Assembly: GCA_004380135.1 (NCBI GenBank)
Contig: QXCR01000046.1
Span: 1-64,000 of the forward strand
Length of the DNA stretch: 64,000 nucleotides
Direction: 5' to 3'
Origin: Stemphylium vesicarium
Taxonomy: Eukaryota > Ascomycota > Dothideomycetes > Pleosporales > Pleosporaceae
The notes under the pieces were generated by a model, which worked only from the letters and a program-made list of their open reading frames with translations, was not told the origin of the DNA and made no database searches. The translations under genes and the position numbers were made by a program. Below, in pieces: positions 11,765 to 22,596 of this stretch. Each line of letters opens with the position of its first letter. The stretch's first letter is position 1.

Positions 11765-13653
11765 ACGACGGTAGCGGAAGGAAGGGCCTGATGGCGGCAA
11801 AAACAGAGAGAGAGAGCGGTCGTGGGAAGCGGAAGGACAAGGGAATATGGCGTAAGGCGTTGCTCGGAAATCGTTCATCGTGTGGTTTTTTGTTAGTAGT
11901 ATCCTTGAACTGTGGGTTGCGCAAAGGAGCGCACTTACAAAGAGAGAAAAAATGTGAACGGCCTGCCTCGCCAGAGTAATCAGAATCGAATGATACCGTG
12001 CCCTTTTTCGCCCAAAAGGCTACTCAAGGTCAAGTACGCTGCGTATTGTACTACAGTGTCGCCTCTCACCCGAGGGATCAAGACACACAATCTTCGCACC
12101 GACTCCCAAAGGGACACCAGTTCCACGCGCTCCCGCCGAAGCAAAAGCACGCTTTCTGGGCCCTGAGCTTTCTGATGCCGGATGCAGACGTGAGTCACGC
12201 CAGGCTCTTACGAGCAGTACAGTCCCCGAAGGAACATGATAAAAGTGAAGATTACTCCGAATTTCTCATTTGCAGGGTAGGACAGCTCCGTGAGGAGCGT
12301 CTGAGTGTATGCAAAGAAACGCAGCTTTGGCAAGGCAGGCCGTTGCAGAAGTGAGAAACATTTTTGGTGGGGTTTTGTAGCTGGACGCGGGCGCGCTAGC
12401 GTCGGCGAAACTCCGCCCGCGACGCCAGTGCACATGCTGATTATCCACTCTCTGTCCACGGTCGACACATCTTGAGTCTTTCTGACAAAGATTGCTTGTA
12501 GGGAGAATGAGCATTGATTGTGGAACTTCTTGAGCTAACGTCATCGATTGCGAGAATGCCAGAAGTCTGCGTTATGGATGTCCAGAACCTCACCAAGTCA
12601 AATACGCTGCAAGTAGTCACACGAGTGATTTACGTAGGCACTCCTTCGTCTCTTCCATCCAAGTTGACAACCCCCTGTCGTATCGCTCTTCTAACCACCT
12701 ATTCTCTCTCGCCTGCCTATTCCATGGCAGATATTCCGCTCGTGCAGAATCCATGCATCACTAGCATACCTAGGTAGATAGGCATCGAAATTAGTGCTCA
12801 GGAAGATAGCCTTGGGTACTTCTGCCTACATACCTCTACGCACTCAAAGGGGAGCTTACCCTATGACCGCGGCGATCAAGCCCAGTTGTCTCTCAGATTT
12901 TACCTGCAGCTTTGAGTGCCATGAGCTATATAGAAGGCTCATGGAGCCTGCTGTGGTTTACGAAAACCGTGATGATGACGCTGTGGGGGCCAGAAAGCAC
13001 ATCGTCAAGACATCTACCACAGGGACGGACGTTAGGTACAGCAGCACAATGACTGCATCATGAGAGTGCCTAGCGACTACAACTCACCAAAGGAAGCCTC
13101 GCTACGCAACCAAAGCCAAAAGTCTATGCCTCTCCCACTACCGAGTACTTCAAGCCTCAAACCAAAGGTCATTAATGGAGCACTGCACACATCACACACA
13201 GCCAAAAGAATAACCAAGTATAAGTTTTCCGCGCACGAGCCCATGCGAGATTGATAGATTTTCACTAAAACTAGAGTAATCTACAACATGGAGCGTGCCT
13301 TGGCACATGAACATCTGGCAACTACGTAAGTGATGTTCCTTGTTGGAAAAAACGGCTGTGCCGTTTGTGCGTTTGTTCGTTCGTCATAAGGCGCAATAGC
13401 CCCGCCTCTTTCATAAAAACTCATGGGAACAGCCCCAAATACCAGCAGCAAAAATATAAGTCCGTCGTATTAGAAAGGAGGGTGAGCGCTCAAGAGCGAG
13501 GTGCGTGGATGGAGCGTAAAAAAGGAAAGAAAGGTCGTTATCATAATATGCACAGAAAAGAAGGAAGAAGGGTTGTTGTTGTAGTCGTCTGGCGCAAAGA
13601 TGGCGCGCAGAGACAGGCACAAATGGTTGGGGTCCAGGTGGGAGTGGAAGCAC
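11765..13653. other. Intergenic, no gene seen
   Basis: 1.9 kb between the 3' ends of the oxygenase gene and the CBM48 gene. Frames up to about 118 codons occur on both strands. None shows a domain, signal peptide or convincing splice structure. Confidence 0.45.
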
Positions 13654-14497
13654 TTAGGAGCGGATGACGACACCCTGGCGGCGGGTGGTCTTCTCCTCGT
13701 ACACGTACTCGTCCTCGGAAGAGCAGTCGGATGAGTCGTCAGAGTATCCGCATCGCGCACCACCGCAGTCGAGCTTGACACGGTCACCGGCGCGGGTGAT
13801 TCCGTAGCGTTCGCAGGTGCAGCATGAGCTACCAGAGCTGACACTGGACGGGCTAGAGCTGTTGGTGGAGCGGCTGGTGAGCGATGGGACATCGGAGTCC
13901 TCGTCGGAGCTGTAGTCGGAGTCGTCGGATGACTCTTCGATCTGTTGCTTGGCAAAGCGGCGGTTGAGCTCCTCGAGGGTGGTCTTGTCGTACTGGGTGT
14001 TGATGACTTGGCGGGTCTCGTGTGGGCGCTGCGGCTTGGGTGCGACGATGCGCTCTGGGCTGAGGCCACGGCCCTTGGGGATGGTGGCGGTCGAGACGCG
14101 GCGGGACTTGCGGTCTGCGCTGGAGGAAGTGGTCTTTGAGCTAGACTTGGCAGCGGGGATGTCGATGATGTTAAGCTTGCGGCCAGTGGTGGGCTCAGTG
14201 GTGTGGTCCTTGGCGGGGTCGTGCGAGACGTGGTAGCCGTCGATGATGTACTGAGTTGATGTTAGTATGGAATTGGTCGCGATGTGTCCAAGATGATAAA
14301 CATACGTAGTACCAGTAGCGCTGTCCCTGCTTCAAAGTCTGTCCTTGGAACTTGAAGCATCCGACCCAGCCTCCGGACTTCTTGGGGTCCTTGGAGAGCG
14401 GGAGCTGACCCTGGTAGCCGTCCCAGGAGCCGAGCAAGTGCACGGTTTTGCAGTTGGAGGAAGTGCGGAGAGTGAAGTTGAGCTGGATAGCGGCCAT
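13654..14497 (-). CDS. CBM48 (AMPK-beta glycogen-binding-like) protein with Cys-rich tail
   Basis: Two exons (14497-14306 and 14250-13654; intron 55 nt) give 262 residues. Residues 1-85 form an AMPK1-CBM/CBM48 domain: an N-terminal beta strand, then VHLLGSWDGYQGQLPLSKD, then WVGCFKF, and YWYYYIIDGYHVSHDP across the splice. The Trp of GSWDGY and the WYYYIIDGY strand are the usual carbohydrate-binding and core positions. The remaining 175 residues are mostly disordered and Ser/Arg-rich. They end in a segment with seven Cys (SSCCTCERYG, then LDCGGARCGYSDDSSDC). There is no kinase-interacting ASC domain as in true AMPK beta subunits, so this is not the Snf1 beta subunit. The likely role is binding glycogen or another alpha-glucan in the cytoplasm. 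The function of the tail is unknown. Confidence 0.8.
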
Positions 14498-16318
14498 TGT
14501 GGAGTTATTTCTTTCTTTCTGTGGTAAAGATTGGTATTATGATGTAGTCGTTTCTTTCGAATTCGTCCGATGCCAAACTAATGGATAGACGTCAAGATTG
14601 CTGATGAAGCTGTGTGTATTGAGAGTTTCGCTGAGGTTTGCGAGATTGCGTTGTCGGTGTGGATTTGATAGTTCGTTTCGAGCAAGTAGAGTTGAGTATT
14701 ACGATGGAGTGGACCGGCCACAAAGAATTGGATTATTGTAAAAAGGGGGAGGGGGATAAAAAGGTCGTCGGTAGTATAGTGATTATTAGATGGCACCAGG
14801 CCTGAGGAGAGTAGAGGAGAAAGAAGAGGGAAGGGGAAAAAAGAATAGACAAAAGACGAACACACAACTCTGAACTTGACACACTTGCTGAAGAAAAGAA
14901 GACGAGATGTGAGCGGCCCCAGGCCTACTTATCTATAAGCACTGCATTGCACAGCTACTGCGCTACGATTGGGCGTTGACGAGGGGCTGGCAAATCGACC
15001 TCGCACTACACCAATTATGGGTCAGGCATCGCTGCTCCCGGTAGCGATTGTTGATTGCGCCGTGTACCCACGCCATCTTCGCAGGGTGTAAGCTGGTAGC
15101 GGGAGTGGAGAGCAGTCTATCGAATGTACGGCGAGCGCTTGATGGTGATGCGGGAGTGGTGGACGACTTGACGTGTGTAGCCGGGCGTCTTAGTTCTGTG
15201 CCCTCATTCGCTAACGCGGGCGGGGAATACATATGTGGGCCGTCACGCAACGCACGGGCTTAGTGTGAAAACATGCGACGAATGAGACGCGAAAGCGGTG
15301 GCTGCCATGTGATGTCGGGATGTGCGAGGTGCAGATAAGTTGCTGGTCACGCTGCATAATCGACGGGGGAACTGGGCTGACGACGGATGCAGAGAAATTT
15401 GCTTCAAGGTTTCTACCTTGATCACCATGCAGCTTCCCTCTCTGCCGCATGCAGACCTATTTACAGCCATTATGTGCCCGCAATCCGTTTCCCATCCAAT
15501 CGCGTTGTGTAGACTACATTCTCTCCACCACCTAATATCCCGAATGGGGGCCGTGGGCGGCTAATATGTTAGTGGCTGACAACGCCATCCAACCACAACA
15601 TCACCTCACCAACTTCACTCAGCTGCAAAGCGAGGGACTTGTGCGGCCACATTGCGGTCACGACGTCCGCCATGTGGAGCATAATCAGGATGTGTCATGA
15701 TGATGTGCAGGCGAATGCACACGCAGCTTCGTAAGCCTCTATGGGAGACTTGTCGGAAGAAAAAGATCTAAAGGCGGGAGGATGGCGGACGCGGCGGGGC
15801 GCTGAGGCACAGCGCTTCGAGATCAGGTACGCGAAAGGCGGAGACTACGAGGCTTGCAGAATGCAGGCTCTGTCAGTGCCACACAAGAAGCAGGGTGAAT
15901 ATTGTGTCGCCGTCGTACTACTTCCAAACTCTGAAGTCGATTTGGTGCGATAAAACCTGTTTCGCTGAAGTCTCTTCCTCGGCCTTGATAGCCCTGGCGC
16001 ACATCAACTGAAGTCTTCCAAACCCACACGTCTAGCGATATTGAACCGGAGAACGACAAATGTGCCCCAGGTGTACGCGCCCGCACTCGGTGCACGAACG
16101 CTATAGATGCGCAGTCACTGATAGCGTACCCAATCAGGATGGGCAGTGGTCACGCACATCAGCCATACCACCGACTAGCCTCTCAACATGCTCAGGGAAG
16201 GCTCGAATCATGGCCTTAAGCATCTTGACCATGGCATGGCATTACCAGACGTAAATGATCCTTTATACCACTGCGACCGAGTATTATGGATATCATACAA
16301 TTCACTCGTCCAAGCGAC
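14498..16318. other. Intergenic, promoter of the CBM48 gene, no other gene seen
   Basis: 1.8 kb. The first 400 bp are purine-rich on the plus strand (pyrimidine-rich on the transcript side) and probably form the 5' UTR and promoter of the CBM48 gene. A 70-codon ATG frame at 15741-15953 has no recognisable feature and is not called. Confidence 0.45.
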
Positions 16319-18349
16319 TCAACATCCTAGAAGATTGGCCAGCTCTTCTGGGCTCAAGGTACTCTTTCTTCTTTTAGGCCTTCCGCCAACTCTGGTTTTG
16401 ACCGGAGACTTAGCTGCGCGCTTTTTGACATTCTCCTCGGACACTTCGGCGCCTTCACCTGTCTCTCTGGTGGGGCTGGCAGCCTTCTCATCGTCGGCTA
16501 CAGCGGCTGCTTCCGAAGCGTCTCGTAGCTTGTCTTGCACCGTTAGCTTTGGCGACGGTTCGTCAGGATGCGCCCGTGGGCTTGATAGGCGTTTTCTAGT
16601 CTGTTCAAAACTTGTCAGCAGGATGATTCAATAAAGGCGATGGTGATATAAGGGGTAAAGAGGAAAAAGTGTGCAAATAGGAAGGTAGACTGCGCTGGCC
16701 ATGCCTGTGAGGTCATCTGCGAGCTTGTCAAGACGTACATGTCGTGGTGTGCGGTCATCCCGGCTTTTAGACCTTGCGGCCCGTTCGTGGGATTGCGGCG
16801 GTTTGGCTGCAGAAGTTGGGCGACTAGACTTCTTCACACTGACTAGACTGGTTCCGGACGTGTCTGCATTCTCGTCCTCGACTTGGGCGGGTGTGTTGGG
16901 TATGGATGGTGAAAAAGCGACCTTTCGGGGCGATCGGCTGGGCGATTTGTTGCCATTGGTCTCTCTGAGTGCTGGCTGGCTGGGCTGGAGCTTGATCTTG
17001 AACATGTCGCCGTTGTTCTTCTTTGGCGGAGCGTCATCTGTTTCGGGAGAAGGTAAGTGCTCTGCTTCTCTCTGGTGGTCATCTGCATCGTCCACTTCTT
17101 CATCAAAGACTGAACTGGGGGCCTCGTCTTCGTCTTCGTCCTCTCCTTCCTCTTCGATGACAGAGATGCCTTCCTGATCGGGGGTGTCAAGCCCTTCACC
17201 CAGCCCGAGGCCCATTCTAAGCTCCTCAAGGTTGATGGTGTCGCCATTGGTCATGCGCTTCCTCCAAGAGTCCATGAGTATAAAGGATTCGCGCAAACGG
17301 GCCTCCATCTTCTCCCAGCCTGCACGCAGCCTGTGGATCTCCTCCTCGCGTAGCTCAACCTCGTCGACTGACACAAAGTTTGGGTTCGTGAGGAGATTCT
17401 TCAGATTGTCAAGGACCGTGTCCATGTCGTCTGCCAATGTCTCGTAGTTGGTAGGTAGCGTGTGCAGCATGTCGTGTTGTGTGACCTCGTCCTTGTCCTC
17501 GTCCTCGTCCTCGCTCATGTCGGATGCCTCTTCGGAGCCGTCCTTTACGTTCTGTTCTGACATGCCCTGCAGCTCCTTCAGTGTCAGGAGCGTGCTCCGT
17601 ACGAGCCCAATCAGATTGTCATTCTCGTCGCTCAAGCTTTGACTCAATTGCGTCAGGAACTCGGTTGTCTCTTGCTTTAGGCTGTATTCCGGATCATCAA
17701 CATCGGGCACATGGTCGCGCACGTTGCTCGTAGACCCACCCAAGCCCATGGTGCCAGGGTTGATGGTGATACTCGCGCCCACCAGGCCTGTTTTGTTTCC
17801 CCGTTGTTGGCTGGTCAGATGGCTCTTTAGCCTCGCGATTTCCCTGTCGCGCTTTCGGACATCGTTGGTGCAAGTTGTGCGTATTTGGTCTACGGTCGTC
17901 TTGAGTCGCTGCATCTCGGCGCGCAACTTTCGTGCAGATGATTCGGCCGTGTGTAGGGCTTTGCGCGCCGACTGTTCCTGGGCTTGGGCGAGAGAGAGCT
18001 GTCGTGACAGGTCGTCATTGCGCGTGTATTGCTTCTCGAGTGCGGCCGTCTGACGTGTGGAATCGGCGCGTAGGTTTCGGAGCGTCTCAGCAATCGACTC
18101 GCGATATTCCTGGTCGCGCTGTCTATCTATTAGGGACCTGCTCTTGCAAGAAAAACGGCTTCAACATACGTCGCGCTTCAATATCAGGTCGTGGACCAGG
18201 TTGATGATCTGGGCCATGGTGGCTTCTTTCCCACCCTCTCCCCTAGACGGGTGGGCGAACTCAATGGGCTTGCCATTGCGCAGTAAGCCCCGGGACAAGA
18301 GCAGATTGTTGATGTAGGTCGATGCAGTCTTGATATTATACGACTCCAT
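16319..18349 (-). CDS. TinC/ADIP-like coiled-coil protein
   Basis: Three exons (18349-18170, 18118-16691, 16600-16319) give 629 residues. The N-terminus (STYINNLLLSRGLLRNGK, then IINLVHDLILKRD) followed by a long coiled coil to about residue 160 matches the ADIP family (afadin- and alpha-actinin-binding; PF11559). In Aspergillus this family includes TinC, a partner of the NIMA mitotic kinase. Acidic and Ser-rich disordered regions fill the middle. The C-terminus is strongly basic, with an AT-hook-like GGRPKRRK and probable nuclear localisation signals. Intron 1 (51 nt) is standard. Intron 2 (90 nt) has an unusual donor GTCTAC, and reading through it gives an alternative end after about 24 extra codons. 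Family membership is likely; the link to mitosis is by homology only. Confidence 0.78.
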
Positions 18350-19286
18350 CGCGACAGTCGGTTATCGGCGTCGTGGGCGGGCGCGACGTTGATGAGGTGC
18401 GTTCTCATCCAATGTTTGTTTACCCTGCGTTCTGGGCTCCGATACGGCGGCAGGAGCAACCGGACTGCGCTCGGGCCCGCTCCTTCCGTCCCAAGGTACC
18501 CGCAACTCCGTACCGGCTGCATAAACCGGGCAAAACCCGTACCCGATGCTTGTTCAATATCAGCCCTATTTCGCAGCCATTTCATCATGCTGCGATAACC
18601 GTTGCCGTCCACCTCCGAGCGAGCATCTTCTCAACTAATCAATTCTTCTGTCTGATCGTCCGTGTAGCCGTGCAATGGCTGATCGGATCGCCCACGATAT
18701 GTCAGCATTTCTCCCCCTGAACACTCGGGCCCACCACAAGTCTCTCGCCATGCCATGGCATGACCATCGCCTTGAGCCAGCCCATGACTGAGGCTACCAT
18801 GTTTGGCGATATTACCACGCACGCCTTAATTAAACGCCCGCGACCGTCTTATTGGACTTCTGAGCCACATACACGTGGGCTGCAGCTAGCCATTTAGCCT
18901 AGTATGGCAATCGATATAGACTTTGAGAGAACCTGCATCAACTCCCCTCCAATATCGGATTCGTATCCGTAAAGTTTTCAGGGAATCGTACGCCATACCG
19001 TTCTAAAAGCTTACCCAGTCATCTCCATTGGCCGCAAGGCTGCAACATTTCGGTACTTACCCTGGCGATTTGCTTAGCCACGAGGTTTTCCCAAGTTAGG
19101 CAGTATTGTTGTAGCTGCAATGGTAATCCGGCATGAAGACGGCCACATCTCGATTCAATGTCGGAGGGGGGGCGTGAGACGGTATATAACCCCCCTTGCC
19201 CATCCTTAACAGTTGCCCCAGGCTCCACTCAAGGTCCATTACAATCGTTACTTTTCACATTCTTTAACTGTTTTTTTGTTCCCAAT
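18350..19286. promoter_or_regulatory. Divergent promoter region, TinC-like / FAD oxidase
   Basis: 937 bp between two divergent starts. It contains the TATA element of the oxidase gene near the right side. No other repeat or gene was seen. Confidence 0.5.
19183..19189 (+). promoter_or_regulatory. TATA box of the FAD oxidase gene
   Basis: TATATAA lies about 100 bp before the ATG at 19287, preceded by a G-rich stretch. The spacing fits a core promoter with a 60-80 nt leader, as often found for regulated secreted proteins. No transcript data support it. Confidence 0.55.
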
Positions 19287-21014
19287 ATGGCCAGCATCGC
19301 ATCTCTGACGCTTGGTGCGCTGCTACTCGGAGCCCAAGTCGCTCTTGCTATTCCTTCCGATGCAACAACCAAAGCGTGCAATGAGATCAAAAAAGCTCTC
19401 CCCGGCAAGGTCGTTGCCCCGGGACTTCTCTCGGTGGAATACCTCCATGAGACGCAACAATACTGGGCCACGAACCTCCGAGATGTTAAACCAGCCTGCG
19501 TTGTACAGCCCAACTCTGCTCAGGATGTTTCTATCGTCGTCAAGACCTTGAACAAGTATCCAACCGTCCGCTTTGCCACTCGAAGCGGTGGTCATGACCC
19601 GAACCAAGGCCATGCTACTATCCAAGATGGTGTCCTCATCACCATGACTGACATGGTTGGTGCGACCTATGATGCCGCCGAAGATGTTGCCTATGTTCGT
19701 CCAGGAGGAGAATGGAACGACGTCATTGGCGATCTCGAGAAGAGTGGAGTGGCCATTTCAGGTGGAAGACTTGGTAGGGCCAAACATGCTCTTTGATCTA
19801 ACACCAGCTAACTCATTGTAGGTCTCGTTGGTGTTGGTGGTCTGCTTTTGGGAGGAGGTCTTTCCTTTCTCAGTGCTCAAGAAGGAATGGCTGCTGATGT
19901 TAGTCGCCCGACAACGTTGGTCCGACAGCATGCTGACAACTACTAGAACATTATCGGATGGGAGACAGTCATGGCTAATGGCTCCATTGTAAACATCGAT
20001 GCCGCGACGCAGCCAGACCTTGCTCAAGCCATGCGTGGCTGCAGTGGCAGTATGGGTATTGTCACGCAGTTCAAGGCCAAGGTCCACCACATGGATGACG
20101 TCTGGGGCGGATCCTGCCTCTACGATGAGTCCCAGTCCGATGAGCTCTATGCTGCGCTGCACGAGTACGTTGGCCATGGAGCCGAGGATCCCAAGTCCGC
20201 CATCATCTTCACTGATCTATCACTCGGTGTCGGCGCCAGGCCGAAGCTCCTCTTCTACTTTTACGATGGCCCCTCGCCCCCCAAAACAGGACCGTTTGCC
20301 GATTTCCTTAAGGTTTTCAACCTAGCATGTGTGCCAAAGAGGCAGAAGTACTCCGAACTGGTAAATCCGAAGTTGAACCGCATCACAACGTCCACAGGCT
20401 AAATGCATGCAGCTCAAAGCAAACGGCGAACCAGTCCGCCTCTTGAACGCTCGCTCTTTCTTCCGCGTAAGTTACGCTCGATGCCCATTTGCATCACAAA
20501 TTTAATTGTGCAATAGACCAAGACCATCCCCTACATTGCCTCCCGGCCCCAGATGTACAAGGAGATTAGTGACAAGCTCGCCGAGGTCACTGGCGTCTTC
20601 CTCAACTCGCCCCCTCTCGTCCGTGCCGTTCAGTTCAGCGTCGACTTCCAGCCACTTCCTTCTTTGTTTGGCAAGATCTCTGAGTCTAAAGGCGGCAACG
20701 CTATGGGCCTCACTGCTTCTGACCCTGACCGTATCGTTCTCATCTACCAAGGCGCATGGAACCTTCCATCAGACGACAAACTTGCCCACAACATCGCTAA
20801 GAATCTCACGGCTTGGTTGGATGAGGTTGTGCCACAATGGATGGAAGAGGCAGGTATGCCCAAGGACACATACATGCCATTGTTCTTGAACGACGCCATG
20901 TATGATCAACAAGTATTCCAGAGCTACCGCGACTATGAAAAGTTCAAGGCATTGCAGCAGAGTGTGGACCCCAAGGGCTTCTTCAGGACGAGGACTGGCG
21001 GCTTCAAGTTTTGA
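19287..21014 (+). CDS. Secreted FAD-linked oxidase, PCMH/BBE family
   Basis: Five exons (19287-19773, 19822-19898, 19947-20360, 20413-20466, 20517-21014) give 509 residues. A signal peptide (ASLTLGALLLGAQVALA, cut near residue 21) leads into a PCMH FAD-binding domain. The RSGGH motif has H103 in the position of the covalent FAD attachment, and the GGLLLGGGLSFLS loop follows. A C-terminal BBE-like part ends DPKGFFRTRTGGFKF. The family oxidises sugars, alcohols or alkaloid-like compounds while reducing O2 to H2O2. The second covalent site (Cys in GxCxxVG) is absent: the sequence reads GGRLGLVG, so single attachment is expected. An in-frame TAA at 20400-20402 lies inside an intron (20361-20412) whose removal restores the family sequence YSEL-LKANGEPVRLLNARSFF. 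The substrate is unknown. Confidence 0.9.
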
Positions 21015-21270
21015 TTCCATCACTAGCACGAGCGCTGTTGCCATATGAGACAACACTTTCGACATGGCGCATATAATAATACCATTGATTTGTTTCTCTC
21101 CCAAATTCTCTTGAGTTCACATCATGACTCAACCCAGATGGGAAGGTGCTCTTCACCCAGCGGGCCCCGCTATGCTGTAAGCGGGGTAGTTGCACTCACC
21201 CGTCTGACTCCTCATCGCGACCGCCTGAAGGCTTCCATCACCACAATGATTAAGATTCACATTGACTACC

Positions 21271-22304
21271 ATGGCTCAAACCCTTGAAATGCCTAGCTAC
21301 CAGCACGAGGACGCCTGGAATGTTGACTGGTTGCGCGTCGATGATGTTCATGAGCTGTACTATCAGCAGTATGGCAAGAAGGACGGCAAACCTGGTGAGT
21401 GGGAGGAGCGCATCTTATTGGGCAGCTTTCAGTATACTGATGATAAGTAGTGATCTACTTGCATGGCGGACCGGGCGGCAATTGCTCCAAGGGCAACACG
21501 GTCTTCTTTGACCCCTCAGAATACCGCGTGATACTGCTCGACCAACGTGGATGTGGACAGTCACGCCCCAATGCCACCACGACGAACAATACTACCTGGC
21601 ACCTTGTCGCCGACATTGAAGCCTTGCGCAAACACCTCAGCATTGCCAAGTGGCATATGGTCTTCGGCGGCTCATGGGGCTCTACTCTTGCCCTTGCATA
21701 TGCGCAAACCCACCCGGAGAGCGTGGGTAGTCTAGTGCTCCGGGGGATCTTCACCGTGCGTGATCTGGAACTCAAATGGACGAACCTCCGCGGCGGCGCC
21801 TCGTTCTTATTTCCCGATCGCTTTGACGACTTCCTAAATTTTCTTCCCGAAGAAGAGCGCTCAGACCACATCACGAACTACCACAAACGTCTCATGTCAT
21901 TGGACACGTCAATCTCGCATCCCGCTGCCACGGCCTGGAACACGTGGGAGATTTCCATTAGCACCCTGTACCCTGATCCCAAGGCGTTTCAGAAACTCCA
22001 GGAACCGGAGTATCTCCTTGCTCATGCCCGCATCGAGATCCACTACTTCACGAACAAGGCGTGGATGGAGGATGGTCAGCTGCTGAAGAAGGAAAACGTG
22101 GACCGCATTAGGCACATCCCCACGACGATAGTGCAGGGGAGGTACGACATTGTCTGTCCCCCAATCACTGCATGGGAGCTCCACAAACAATGGCCAGAGA
22201 GTAAGCTGCACTTTGTCGACGACGCAGGGCACAGTGTCATGGAGCCTGGGACGAGGAAGAGGCTGATCGAGGTCTGCAATGAGTACGCAAGTCTAAAGAT
22301 GTAG
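21271..22304 (+). CDS. Proline iminopeptidase (alpha/beta hydrolase, family S33)
   Basis: Two exons (21271-21394 and 21451-22304; intron 56 nt) give 325 residues, the normal length of the family. HGGPGGN at residues 46-52 is the oxyanion region, and DQRGCGQSRPN is highly typical. The nucleophile is S116 in GGSWGS, with acid D274 in GRYDIVCPP and base H302 in DAGHS. The enzyme releases N-terminal proline from peptides and acts in the cytosol; no signal peptide is seen. The start is the ATG in TACCATGGCTC, a good context. It begins only 256 bp after the FAD oxidase stop on the same strand, so its promoter is short. All catalytic residues are present. Confidence 0.94.
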
Positions 22305-22596
22305 GCGCGCGTGCAGTAATCTTTTAGAACAAAATTTGTCACTGTCAATTTATCGAATTTGATTTTGTATTTCCGGCGTTGAAACGTGGCGCCGCGGTGG
22401 ACTTGCCAAGGCCGAGGGATCCGCGGCCATGGAATTGTGTCACTGTCCGGTCTCGCCAGAAATTTGCCCCGCGCCTCCTTGCGGAGCAGCATGTCTGGAA
22501 TCTCCCGGCAGCCTCTCAGTGTGAGTCCACTCCGAATGCTGAACGATGATCAACGTTTTGTAAATTCCGAGTAGCGTACCCCTCGATGTTTGCACC

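Noticed and set aside
20400..20402. Premature stop in the FAD oxidase
   Set aside because: It lies inside a GT-AG intron whose removal restores the expected family sequence.
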